Shown piece by piece: positions 49,643-59,580 of a stretch of 64,000 nucleotides of DNA. Where the stretch lies: positions 124,501 to 188,500 of the forward strand of contig JACCIC010000014.1 in assembly GCA_018907035.1 (NCBI GenBank), given 5' to 3'. A model generated the notes under the pieces. That model searched no databases. It was not told the origin of the DNA and worked only from the letters and a program-made list of their open reading frames with translations. How positions within the stretch are numbered: the first letter of the stretch is position 1; each line of letters begins with the position of its first letter. The position numbers were made by a program, and so were the translations under genes. Origin of the DNA: Sycobia sp. Sy_11. Its lineage: Eukaryota > Arthropoda > Insecta > Hymenoptera > Epichrysomallidae.

Positions 49643-50082
49643 TGTCGGACCCGAGAGTGCGGTTCGAGAAAAGTGGAGAAGTATATGGGTTTCGCGGAGA
49701 GTCAAGGGGAGGTGTGCCCGGAGAAGGGAGTGCGCAAGGACGACAACGACCGGGCGCGCGCGCGTCTGCCAAGATGAAGAGGGATGTGGATGGCGAGGGG
49801 GCGGGGGAGGGAGAAGAAGATGAGAAAGAGGGCACGGGACGAGCGACGGGCGAGAGCGGTGCGCAATTTCTTCAGCGGTCGAATGGACGCTGGGACAGGG
49901 GTTCGTTTGGCGAGGGGCGGGGGGGGGGTTGTTGCCCGAGCGACGAATCTCTGAAACTCACGCCAGGGCGCACACGGCGTTTCGATAAACATTTTATACC
50001 AGCCCGACGCTCTTTTCGCCCGTTTAAAGGAAGGCCCGGCGGGTCGAGCGTTACCTGGGCGGCGAAACAGCGGCGGCGGCAG

Positions 50083-50106
50083 CAGCAGCAGCAGCAGCAG
50101 CAGCGG
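50083..50106 (+). repeat. (CAG)n trinucleotide repeat
   Basis: About eight CAG/AGC units after CGG-rich sequence, the second CAG tract in the window after the one in the transferase stem. Confidence 0.95.
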
Positions 50107-50379
50107 GAGACACCGCTCTTATCGTAGATACAGATGAATTTTTGTGTTTCCCCTTCAATTTCGCCGTTAGACCGAACGACTGTCGCGTCGTTTCGTAATA
50201 AATGACGGGTCAAATGATTATGCGAGGGTTCAATTTGAGAGAGGAAAAAAGCTGATACAGCACAATAATAATGTAAAATTAATTATGAGTGTATTATGAG
50301 AGGCAGATTTTCCTTGTTTACAAACGTCACGCCCCGTCTAAAATGTAAGCGCTAATAATACACTTCGGTAAATTTGGCA

Positions 50380-50550
50380 ACGAGGCAGTCAGTTTAAATG
50401 TAGTATGTTAATTAATTTTTCTTCTAACTATTCCGTAGCTATTGTTATGTACTCATATTCTTCGGGGATGATTTTAAAAAAGGACTGCTTGACTGCCATT
50501 ATAATTATACTATTTCGTAAGAACTACAAGTACGATAAAAATATATTTGT
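50380..50550 (+). repeat. Dispersed repeat family, copy C
   Basis: Contains GAGGCAGTCAGTTTAAATG, TTAATTAATTTTTCTTCTAA, TCTTCGGGGATGATTTTAAA, AAAGGACTGCTTGACTGCCA and CTACAAGTACGATAAAAATA. The same block order occurs in copies A and B. The left part also resembles the inner right arm of the foldback (GAGAGCAGTCAAATTGCCAT). Confidence 0.6.
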
Positions 50551-51439
50551 CGAAGTAAGTGCAATTTTTTATTTATCGCGAAAGAATACAATAAATATAT
50601 ATTTGCACAAGATTCGATCGAGACATGCATGCAACACTGTTGCGGCCCCCTGTCGATGTATCCTCGATAAACGTGGAAAAATTGCCTCTTCACCGCGAAA
50701 TTTTACGTATAAATGCAAGCGTGCGCGAGAGGAGCGACGAGCAACTCGCCATTTTCTAGCGCCAAGTATTTTACAATAATATTGATACGTCTATTTTTAT
50801 TAATAAATGCAAGAAAATGTAAATATAACAAATATAAGAAAGCAACTTTTGCCAGTCTCTCGCAATTAACTCGTAGATACATATAGGGGCGTTGTTTCGC
50901 TCGGTTCCGACGCGTTTCTCCCTCCGCTCCCCTCTCAGTTTCTCATAACAATATACGGCTTATGGAAATGCCTGCCTCCGACTGCCGAGCTTTGATACGG
51001 GGATTCGTTCTTGTTTTCTTTCTCTCCCGTTTGTTCTTCTTCTTCTTCCTCCTCGTCTTTCTTTTCTTCTTAATTTATATTAAAGAATAAAAAAAGAAGA
51101 AAAAAAAGAACAGAGCAGAACGATTCAGCCGAACGCTCGAGCAGAAAACGCGTCGCGCCGAGCAAAATTGTCTGGAATGGTGAAACCTTTCGCTTCCACC
51201 CCCCCCCTGCCCCGCCATCCTCCTTGTCCGCCCGGCGAACGTAGCCGAGGAGGCGATAAATTCGGGGGTATACGCGATATTATGGAGGTAGCAACGTTCG
51301 ATATTGGCGCTTATCAAAACCCGCGCGCAAATTCTTAATTAAGTTAGCCGATAACGTATGCCGCGCCTTTTAACTCACGGGAGCGCTTCTGTTCAATTTA
51401 CAACTACTGCAATTCAATATTGCGATTATGCGCGGGCGT

Positions 51440-51448
<9 letters not shown>

Positions 51449-51494
<46 letters not shown>
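51449..51494 (+). repeat. (AT)n microsatellite
   Basis: A pure AT run of about 46 bp. Confidence 0.95.
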
Positions 51495-51495
<1 letters not shown>

Positions 51496-51524
51496 CTTTG
51501 TAATTTCATCGACGATCTCGGCTA

Positions 51525-51526
<2 letters not shown>

Positions 51527-51576
<50 letters not shown>
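51527..51576 (+). repeat. (AT)n microsatellite
   Basis: A pure AT run of about 49 bp, 33 bp from the previous tract. Confidence 0.95.
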
Positions 51577-51579
<3 letters not shown>

Positions 51580-52407
51580 AATGCTGTAACGATCATATTT
51601 TAGCTTAAATATATTAAGATTCTATGGATCACCCTGATCGAATTTAATTGAAAGATAGCGCGCGAATTAAGATTGAAGTGTATTGAAAAATTTTAAAATA
51701 AGGGGTATAATCTGAAAATGAGAGGAGAGGTAATAAGTGTACGTTTCCATTTAAATCACTTGCCTGACTTTTCTGGGCTACGATGACAAGTCACTTAATC
51801 TTAGACGGACAACCAGGCATAACCATATGACAAATTATCCATACCTGAAATTGTGTTACATTAACGTAACAGCTACTGAAATGAAATTTATTACCATGAA
51901 GAATTGTGAAATAAACTCGACATTTTATTTAATCACATTGATCACAACATGATTTCCTTTAAGCAAAAATGTTCTTGAATGAAAGTTCTTTGAAAGTCTT
52001 TGCTGAATAAAAATTTTTCCTTCGATTTTTACAATCGACCATCTGGATTAATAAGTAATATCAATATAGGAACAGATAAAACTATATTAATTAAAAAAAA
52101 AAAAAACATGTTTAACAAAGGAAGCCCCCTCCACACACTCGACTGTGTCCGTAAAAACTTTCACATATATGTTACATATAACGACAATGGCCCAGTGAGG
52201 CGGGAATAGCTCGTTCATCAATGCGGGACACCCAATTGGCTCGATATCGCCTCGACGTTTTTGCGCGTATAGGCTACATGTGGGTACGCAAAGCGACGGG
52301 GTCCGTCCGAATATTAATCAAAATATCGTCGCTATCTTGATTACGTGTCGCGTTTACGCGTGCATAGAGACGCAGAAATAAAAAAGTCTGTCGTAATAAA
52401 AGAGCGA

Positions 52408-52446
52408 GAGAGAGTGAAAGGGAGTGAGAGAGAGAGAGAGAGAGAG
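52408..52446 (+). repeat. (GA)n microsatellite
   Basis: A GA run with GTGAAAGG interruptions. Confidence 0.95.
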
Positions 52447-52823
52447 GAGAGGGAGGGAGGGCAGAAAAAGAGATTTGACGATAGCCAATCGTTTCTATCG
52501 TAACGTTATAACCGTCGAGGCCGCAAAATCTATAGTTGTGCACTTTTTTACTATATATAAGTTTTTAAAAAAAAAAAAAAAAAAAAACTAGCAATCTACC
52601 AAAAATTCACTATCGATATCAATACCAAATCCACGCAAACGTTGTCGAGTTATTATTTATGTAATATAAACTGAGAGCGGAATTCATTCTACGCATAATT
52701 TATCTTACACGTATTAAATACAAGTTGATAGCTGGCTCGCTCGGATCGTGTCAGTAGTGAGAGGCGCGAAACGGGCAGACGACCGACCAAAAGTCGAACG
52801 AGCCATGGAATGCAGTTGATCCA

Positions 52824-52825
<2 letters not shown>

Positions 52826-52871
<46 letters not shown>
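52826..52871 (+). repeat. (AT)n microsatellite
   Basis: A pure AT run of about 46 bp, about 80 bp left of the retrotransposon remnant. Confidence 0.95.
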
Positions 52872-52873
<2 letters not shown>

Positions 52874-52952
52874 AGTAAGCGAAATGATAATACTTTAAGA
52901 CCCAGTGTAATCCAGAAGAATGGTACGGCTGTACAAAAGATTACGACGAATG

Positions 52953-52969
52953 GTGTCACGCTTTATTTA
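52953..52969. repeat. Left copy of candidate target-site duplication
   Basis: GTGTCACGCTTTATTTA here resembles GTGTCGCGCTTTAATTA at 57262-57278 (15 of 17 identical). It directly abuts the A-rich tail of the minus-strand retrotransposon, where a target-site duplication should lie. Confidence 0.55.
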
Positions 52970-53197
52970 TTTTTTTTTTATTTATTTATTAAGCCTTTCA
53001 GACCGATTTCAGTCCATTTCAGCTTTACATATAATAGGTACATTGAGTAGAATCAACTGGTAGTACATAGATTGTGTAAGTTGATATGTACATACACACG
53101 TGATACATATTTTAGTGTTACAATTTTAGTTTTACATTTATCATGTGCTAATTGAGAGTAAAAAATTAAATTTTTAAATTACAATTGTTGAGAGAAC

Positions 53198-54445
53198 TTA
53201 AAATATATTGACAACCTTGTAGATCTGGCTTTTTTTTAACAATTCAACGTTCATTGGGAGACAGTATTTTAATTTAAATAGGTTGCTCAGAAAGGTTTTC
53301 CGATGTTTTTCATGAATTTTACATTGCCATAGAACGTGGTTTAAGTCTTCTTCCGGTCCATTGCACTGACAGGTAGACGTAGAAACTACGTTAATTTGGT
53401 CGAGTTAGAAGCCTAGATTATTGTGACTATCTCTCATTCGAGCAACTGTAGTAACAAGTTTGCGAGAATAATTTAAGCTATTGAACCACGGTATCTTGGT
53501 GTCTCTAAAAAATTTTCGAAAGTATTCCTTCCCTTTGACATTGCCTTCTGAAATCAGAAGTTCCTTGGTTTGGGAATCACAGATGAGCTTAATAGTATCA
53601 TTATAATCAGTGAAAGGAATTTCATTAAAGTCTATGCATTCTTTCGAAGTAGCTTCACGAGCGTACAGATCTGCGGATATGTGTCCTGCAATATTCATCT
53701 GCGAAGGAATTCAAAAATATTGCAACGTAGTGCAACTGTTTTTTGTTTTCATATATGTTAAATATTTCCTTTTGATTTCCAATACAAAAGGATTGGTTTT
53801 AGCTTGGCATTTCGAAGATAATAATGATGAGAGTGCACTGAAAGAATCAGAAACAATACAAATATTTCTTTGTTTATTATCAATCGTTAAATCAAGTGTG
53901 TCGCATAAGTCGACGCACTCTGCTGTATACACCGATGCAGAGGGATTCAGTTTTCTTTTTATAATTTTCTTGTCATGCGGAGAATAACAAGCGCATCCTA
54001 CGCCTGCTAAAGTCTTACTATCGTCGGTAAAAACAGCTAGTGCGCTGTGTGTTTTAATAGTGTCGTTGATTAAACTGTTTCTATGATTAGAACTTTTGAG
54101 AGTGATGCCCAAGACCACAGGTACAGAAAAAATGAGTCTCATAATCGTGACAAAATATAGTACAATTCGGATGAAAAATAATATTTTATCACTGTCAAGG
54201 CAGTAGAGTACGGTGTCATTCAGTGTCCTTTTTTTTTCATTGCTACTTATAACAGACTTGAAAAAAATTATTGATGCAATGAAAGGTCTGGGAGCTAGTG
54301 TTAGAAAGAATTTTTTCAATTTTGTCTTGTACAGTTTTTTTGAAGGAAAGTAAATAAAACTATCAAAGTCTATAATGGATCTAATGTAGCTCTTGTATAT
54401 TGTGATTAATGTGTTCGGCTCAGTACCCCACCAAACGCCGCTCAA
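53198..54445 (-). pseudogene. LINE ORF2, 3' part: RNase H and C-terminal Cys/His motif
   Basis: Counting from the Met at 54445, RNase H acidic positions are visible as T-D-D-S (141/142), Y-T-A-E (176) and V-S-D-S (200). This is the D-E-D pattern of LINE RNase H. A TGA at 53711-53713 falls just before I-P-S-Q-M-N-I-A-G-H, where related elements have a Trp, so it looks like a single nonsense change. A TAA at 53405-53407 interrupts the frame again. Downstream in the same frame is C-x1-C-x8-H-x4-C (53371 to 53321), the C-terminal zinc-knuckle-like motif, and the frame ends with TAA at 53198-53200. The N-terminal part (to about residue 110) corresponds to the region between reverse transcriptase and RNase H. 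Confidence 0.8.
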
Positions 54446-54756
54446 GAATTTTATAATATTTGATGCATTGAGAGCTGCGCTTTAAAATATAATCGACATG
54501 CCGATGAAAAGATAACCTGTAATCGAAAAAAAACTCCGAGAAAGCGTGTTAATTCTGAAGATTTTATGATGCACTTCTCAACTTTTATATCTGTTTCGCC
54601 TGGTTTGATATTTTCTTTTTGTTAAAATGTAATAGCACGGTTTTTGCATGTGCAAGCTGGAGACCTATCTCGCCGAGATTGTTGTCGAGTAATGTAACCC
54701 CATTCTGAACGATGTTTCTGGCACGATTTAACTTAGAAAATTAGGTAGATCGCAAT

Positions 54757-55296
54757 GTCGTCAGCGAACTGCGAGACTGTCACATTTTTTCTGTTATTCT
54801 TTTCTGTTATTTTTGAAACGTACAGGGAATAGGGGTAGGGCTCAATACACCGCCTTATATACCATTCTGTGATCCTTTCCAAGAGAATCACTGAAAATTT
54901 TTCCTTCCTGGGTAAGACTGTTTACAAATTTAATTAAGCGCTCGGAAAAACTAATCGAAGCGAGATGTAGCAAAGTAAATCTATTTTAACGTTGTAAAAG
55001 GCTCCTTGAACATCTAAGAAAATGGCTAGAACCTGTTTTTTATCTAGGAAGGCTTCTTCAACTTTGCATGTAAGGTTGATCACATTGTCTGCGATTGAAT
55101 GACCTTTTCGAAAACCATGCTGACTTAGAGGCAGTAAGTTGTTTTTCTCTATCCACCATTCTACTCTATTCTTAACAATCGTCTCGAGAAGCTTGCATAT
55201 ACAGGAGGTAAGAGCGATTCGCCTCAAGCTAGATCCATGAGATTTGGGAATATATGTGTTTTTCCAGTCCTCCGGAAAGGAGCTAGACGTAAACAT
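54757..55296 (-). pseudogene. LINE ORF2, reverse transcriptase core (broken)
   Basis: The frame at 55296-54934 carries LINE RT motifs: S-F-P-E-D-W-K, the L-L-E-T-I-V-K-N-R helix, L-S-Q-H-G-F-R-K-G-H-S, and motif A as F-L-D-V-Q-G-A-F. It then stops. A G-G-V-L-S-P-T-like segment follows in another frame near 54830. The catalytic F-A-D-D sits at 54757-54768 (reverse complement), back in the first frame, followed by I-A-I-Y. The polymerase is therefore disrupted by frameshifts and stops and cannot be functional as it stands. Confidence 0.85.
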
Positions 55297-55379
55297 GTTA
55301 TTAAAAATTTTAAAAAGAATGAGCTTGATTCTTAATGGGAGACGCTGGAAAATTTAAAAATCAATTCCGTCTATTAATA

Positions 55380-56091
55380 TCATCTGTCCAGGGCTAATTT
55401 GAACTCTGCAAAAGCAAAGGGAGTATCAAAAAATCCATCGTTATTGCAGGTAGGAATGTACTCAGGATTATTGGGCACCCACGGAGCACAGAGTTTATTC
55501 AAAGTATTCTCGGAGTCTGACTGACTGAGAAGATTGGATGTGGGATGCCTAATTACTTCGGTCCATTTATTTTTAAAAATTCTGCACTTGTACTTCTGCA
55601 CCGAAATTCCGCACTTCTGCACCAAACGTATGTAAACCTAGAGCGGAAGTTGAGAGATTCGGCAAAATTTCGAAAATTTTCTCCTTTTTTTAATTTGAAA
55701 ATTTTTTTGGCATTAGCGGCATTTTTTATAATCGATTAAATCTGTCAATTCTAGTGAAAATTGCCACTGTTTAAAAGAGGCTCTACGCAATCTTTTGGCT
55801 CGATCGCACTCTAACTCCCACCAAGAAACCGAGTTCTTATTTTTTGAAGAGTAAGTTTTATTGGAAGACGTTTTGGCGCCACTAGAAAAATTTACAGCAT
55901 CTATAATACGATCTATAAAAAATTTGTATTTTTCGCACGGGCTGAGCTGTTCATATTCATCTGTGAGTAATAAGTGATGATAAGAATTTATTTTATCTGT
56001 AAATTTTTCCCAATCCGTTTTTTTATTGTTGATTTTAAACGTTTTCTTTATATATGTATTTTTGGCTAAGTTAATCTTTACGAAAATCGCC
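55380..56091 (-). pseudogene. LINE ORF2, endonuclease C-terminal end and linker (deleted/broken)
   Basis: Minus-strand fragments include V-G-D-F (56091-56083), typical of the endonuclease G-D-F-N box. A frame change follows at once. Next comes K-K-T-D-W-E-K-F and a helical stretch, then S-W-W-E-L-E-C-D-R-A-K-R at about 55823-55788, the conserved Trp-Trp linker before the polymerase. About 100 residues usually separate G-D-F from the K-T-D-W segment, so an internal deletion near 56085 is likely. The frame at 55625-55380 lies between the linker and the polymerase. Confidence 0.65.
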
Positions 56092-56640
56092 TACAAATAA
56101 AGTGTTTGCGTCTATTTTGACATTAGAGAAAACAGCATTCCAATCTCCTTGAGAAAGTAGAGCCTTTTCTTCCCTTTCCCTATTTCTTGGCGTCTTTGTT
56201 GAAAACTTCTACAATTCCAAAAAACGATTTTTAAATTTTTTGTAGATGTTGTTTTAGCATTGCAGTTTTGCTGCATTTTTGGAAATTGTTTTTTTTAATA
56301 GATTTAAAAATATTTAATTTTTTACGGAGCCTATTGAACTATCACTTTGAGAATTATAGTCATCTGCACCGGAAAGCCGTTTGATTATTCTAAAAATTCG
56401 GCTTTTGAGGTTTTTATTGGTAATGTGATTTACAATTTCGTCGAGCATCAATTTTAAAGAGTTTATTTAATCCGTGTATTTTGTGGCTATCACAGGAATA
56501 TCTGAACTACCATAACAATCTACCAGAAAATCTTCAGTTTTATTTATATCTGCTGAATATTTAGATGAGATATTTTCAATAAAATGTTGAACTTGTTCTA
56601 ATTGAGACGTTACGTTTGTTCTAATTCAGATCTACGTTGT
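56092..56640 (-). pseudogene. Coding-like fragment upstream of the endonuclease remnant, unassigned
   Basis: The minus strand can be read as helical, Lys/Asn/Ser-rich pieces across several frames and stops (for example I-E-N-I-S-S-K-Y-S-A-D-I-N-K near 56575-56540). It may be ORF1 or the start of ORF2 of the same element. I do not recognise a domain. Confidence 0.35.
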
Positions 56641-56964
56641 TTTTTTTAATGAAAACAGAATATACAGAAACATGAACACAAACATATCATTAAGGTTAAA
56701 ATTACAATCAACATAAATGTTTAGCATGCTACAAGAGTTAATATAGAATAAAACACACACATACACACACACATAGAATAAGTCATATATCAGGATAATC
56801 TGAGGCTTCTCTCCAGGGACAATCCCATCGAACCACCACAGTAATCGTCGTCTTTGCCTGGACCGTCTCTTCGCTGATCTCTGAATCGACTCGTCGACTG
56901 TTTTCTAGCCTTCTTATTGGTTGCTTTCCGTCGTTTCTCTGGTCCCGCTTCCTTTTCGAGATCG

Positions 56965-57237
56965 TTATTTGCTGCTCTTGACCTCGTATGGGCTCTCTCC
57001 GTGTGTCACAGAGACCCTAGGCATCTGTACTTCCTCAGTCATACCAGTTCTGTTGGTATGGTCGCTACCTGATGCATCTTCGACGGGCTTGTGTTTTTTA
57101 CAATCCGGTTCACCTTCCTCATGCCTAGAGGTCCCTGGCTCTAAGGACAAGAACTCGAACAAAGCCAAACTCAAGAACAAAAACAAGAACAAAATTTTAA
57201 ACAAATGGCGACAACTGATGTATTTCTTGGTTAACAA
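56965..57237 (-). pseudogene. Possible ORF1 remnant of the LINE
   Basis: A 90-codon frame runs from 57237 with a hydrophobic start and then a charged Glu/Lys/Ser/Thr-rich segment (D-A-S-G-S-D-H-T-N-R-T-G). A basic stretch (K-R-R-K-A-T-N-K-K-A-R-K) continues in a neighbouring frame near 56930-56890. Charged low-complexity N-termini followed by basic regions are usual for LINE ORF1 proteins. Assignment rests mainly on position inside the candidate target-site duplication. Confidence 0.3.
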
Positions 57238-57261
57238 CCCGGACCTTATGTTGTCGTTTCC

Positions 57262-57278
57262 GTGTCGCGCTTTAATTA
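57262..57278. repeat. Right copy of candidate target-site duplication
   Basis: GTGTCGCGCTTTAATTA matches the left copy at 52953-52969 in 15 of 17 positions. It would mark the 5' boundary of the inserted element. Confidence 0.5.
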
Positions 57279-57482
57279 AGGTAAAACGATATTAAATACT
57301 CGTACTAGTGCGCCGTAAGCTGCGAAAGCCCCAGATTGGTCGACGAACAGGATATGTTGGTAAAGTCGTCTTATCTTTCGATCCAGATCGACGGATTGAA
57401 TTACAAAAGCGTCGAAAAGCATTCAATAATTTATGGTAAATTCAATACGCCTAGGCTTATGAATATGCATATTCCCAAATAG

Positions 57483-57486
<4 letters not shown>

Positions 57487-57529
<43 letters not shown>
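57487..57529 (+). repeat. (TA)n microsatellite
   Basis: A pure TA run of about 43 bp. Confidence 0.95.
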
Positions 57530-57531
<2 letters not shown>

Positions 57532-57983
57532 CTCTTACGGTTATAATCAATCATTCATTTACAATGAGTTGACCCAAATTTATGATTTATGCGGCATATT
57601 TTCGTCTTGACAGTAAAATAAATTGCTATTTACTCGGTAGTTTCTCAAATCTCTATTGGGAATTGTGAATTTAATTAAAAATGCAGATGACAGAATAATT
57701 TGCAAACATCAAAAAATAAAATTATATACGTACGCATCAATTACTGTACATAAATAAACGTAGCCTGATTTTAAAATTTCAAATTCTCAGTAAACGATCG
57801 CGAAATTCACTCAGATAAATTTCTGAAAATATCCTCCGTAGTTCGAAAATTACAGGAGAGATCCATCAAAAACACCCGATACCAACGGCGGGTCGCAAGT
57901 AATATAACGGACTAATAATCGTACTTTGGATCCACCCCTAAAATTTCAGCTATTTAACTCTGTATATACGACCTGAGTGTGTG

Positions 57984-57985
<2 letters not shown>

Positions 57986-58019
<34 letters not shown>

Positions 58020-58102
58020 CCTCTCGGCTCTCTTGCATCCGCACGTACAGCGGTTGCATTTGTCTCGATTAAGGTATTCTATCTCTCTCTCTCTCTCTCT
58101 CT
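57986..58102 (+). repeat. Two (CT)n microsatellites
   Basis: CT runs at about 57986-58016 and 58080-58102, separated by 60 bp of mixed sequence. Confidence 0.9.
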
Positions 58103-58421
58103 TCCTCCCGCGCCGGCATCTCCAATTTAACAGTCCTCCCACCCCCCCCACCCCCGCAACCACCCGTCCCATTTGTAAATTTGAACCTCGAGAGCGCGGC
58201 AGCCGCGAGTCCGTGAAAGCTACCGAGAAGGATACACTCGTCTCCCGTTCTCCTCCTACTCGACCGTTCGCCACCGCGCGCCAAAGTCAAGAGAGCTGCG
58301 CGCGCGCGCACGTAGAGAGATAGAGAGAGGGGGAGAGAGAGAAAGAGGAATGGAAGCTTGCTGGCAAAAACCTGGCCGGGCTCCAATAAGGAAGCAATAT
58401 ACGGCGGTGGCCATAGAAGCG

Positions 58422-58422
<1 letters not shown>

Positions 58423-58473
<51 letters not shown>
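58423..58473 (+). repeat. (GA)n microsatellite
   Basis: A pure GA run of about 48 bp, opposite in strand sense to the CT runs 350 bp to its left. Confidence 0.95.
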
Positions 58474-58474
<1 letters not shown>

Positions 58475-58811
58475 AGAGAGATAAAGGGCAAAGGCTGGCC
58501 TTTGTCTGTCTCCGTGTCCCTCCCAACTCCTCTTTCCCGAGGCCTCGGTGCTTCCAGTTTGCACCCCTCCACCCCCCACCCACTCTGTTCCACCGACCCT
58601 TTTGCGGGACCTGCGCGCGCGCGCGCGCGACGATAGTTTCGCAGCTTTCTAACGAGCTTCCATTGTCTCGAGATGTCGATAATTATGTTAGTTAGCCAGG
58701 GCCGCGTTCACTCTCGCTTAACCCCACGCTGCCAGGCACACCATCAACCCCCTACCCGCCTGCTCTGCGCTATCTTCTCTCGCGACTTTCCTACCCTTCT
58801 GCTTTTTATGT

Positions 58812-58818
<7 letters not shown>

Positions 58819-58870
<52 letters not shown>
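58819..58870 (+). repeat. (AT)n microsatellite
   Basis: An AT run with a single TG interruption at about 58862. Confidence 0.95.
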
Positions 58871-58871
<1 letters not shown>

Positions 58872-59506
58872 TCCTACTCGATTTAAGGGGAATTACATAG
58901 CATTCAGCTGAGCTCGGTTAATCTCTTCTTTTCACCGCATCGCGCGTCAGACGCGCAACCATAACGAGCGTCCGACGCGGGACGACAGCGGAGTAGTGGC
59001 GGGGGGTGGTGGGTGACAAGTGCTGATTCAGATTCAGGAGCTGCGCCCGCGCAGCGCATCTCTCCTCACTGTATGGCGAATACGCATGCAAAGTCGTAGG
59101 TGACTAGAGAAATCGGCGCGGGGGGGGAGGGCTTATCCAACGAGATTCTTCATGTACGCGCGTGCGTCTGTCTGTCCGCGACTATCTATATACGCGTCAC
59201 GCCGCGACGGTGTGAAATTATGCGCAAACGAGGCTACTTGTAACACGAGGAAAGGGTTACGAAGGGGTGGGGGGGGGAGTTACGGGAACGATCATCGACT
59301 CCTCAACTCGGTGCTGGAAAAGTCGTCTTTCCGAATGTTACGCGCCACGAGATGACGCGCAGATTTTTTGCTCGGCCGGAGAAACTCATCGCGCTGGTTA
59401 TCGAAATCTTTTATGCGCGCGTCGAGACTCGAAGGTCGAAGTCCCCCCCCCCTTTACTTTGATTACTTGCGGATAAAATTAAATGTGTAATTATGTATAG
59501 ATATAC

Positions 59507-59510
<4 letters not shown>

Positions 59511-59559
<49 letters not shown>
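59511..59559 (+). repeat. (AT)n microsatellite
   Basis: A pure AT run of about 47 bp. Confidence 0.95.
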
Positions 59560-59565
<6 letters not shown>

Positions 59566-59580
59566 CATATACCGAGCTTG

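Larger units (their letters stand above)
48011..50379. other. CpG-rich domain; one unexplained ATG open frame, otherwise no gene
   Basis: CpG-rich at 48220-48560, 48700-49300 and 49640-50110. An ATG frame at 49642-50127 encodes 161 low-complexity residues ending in a (CAG)8-type Gln run. No domain is recognised, and I do not call it a gene. Confidence 0.4.
50551..52952. other. No gene seen; AT-rich to mixed, microsatellites and a poly-A tract
   Basis: Two close AT tracts, a GA tract (52408-52446) and a poly-A run at about 52566-52587. The 51580-52200 part is AT-rich and unrecognised. Confidence 0.45.
52966..57261 (-). mobile_element. Decayed non-LTR retrotransposon with RNase H domain
   Basis: On the minus strand, reading from right to left, the remnant contains a possible ORF1 fragment, the end of an apurinic-type endonuclease domain, reverse transcriptase, RNase H, a C-terminal Cys/His motif, a 3'UTR of about 230 bp and an A-rich tail (52966-52991, seen as T on the + strand). 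This order is that of I/R1/LOA-type LINEs, which retain RNase H; the exact clade is not determined. The coding frame shifts at least twice and carries several stop codons, so the copy is inactive. The 17-bp candidate target-site duplication at both ends supports one 4.3-kb insertion. Confidence 0.85.
57279..59580. other. No gene seen; microsatellite-rich, partly CpG-rich
   Basis: CT, GA and AT tracts. CpG-rich patches at 58190-58310 and 58910-59130 carry no recognisable coding. Confidence 0.45.
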
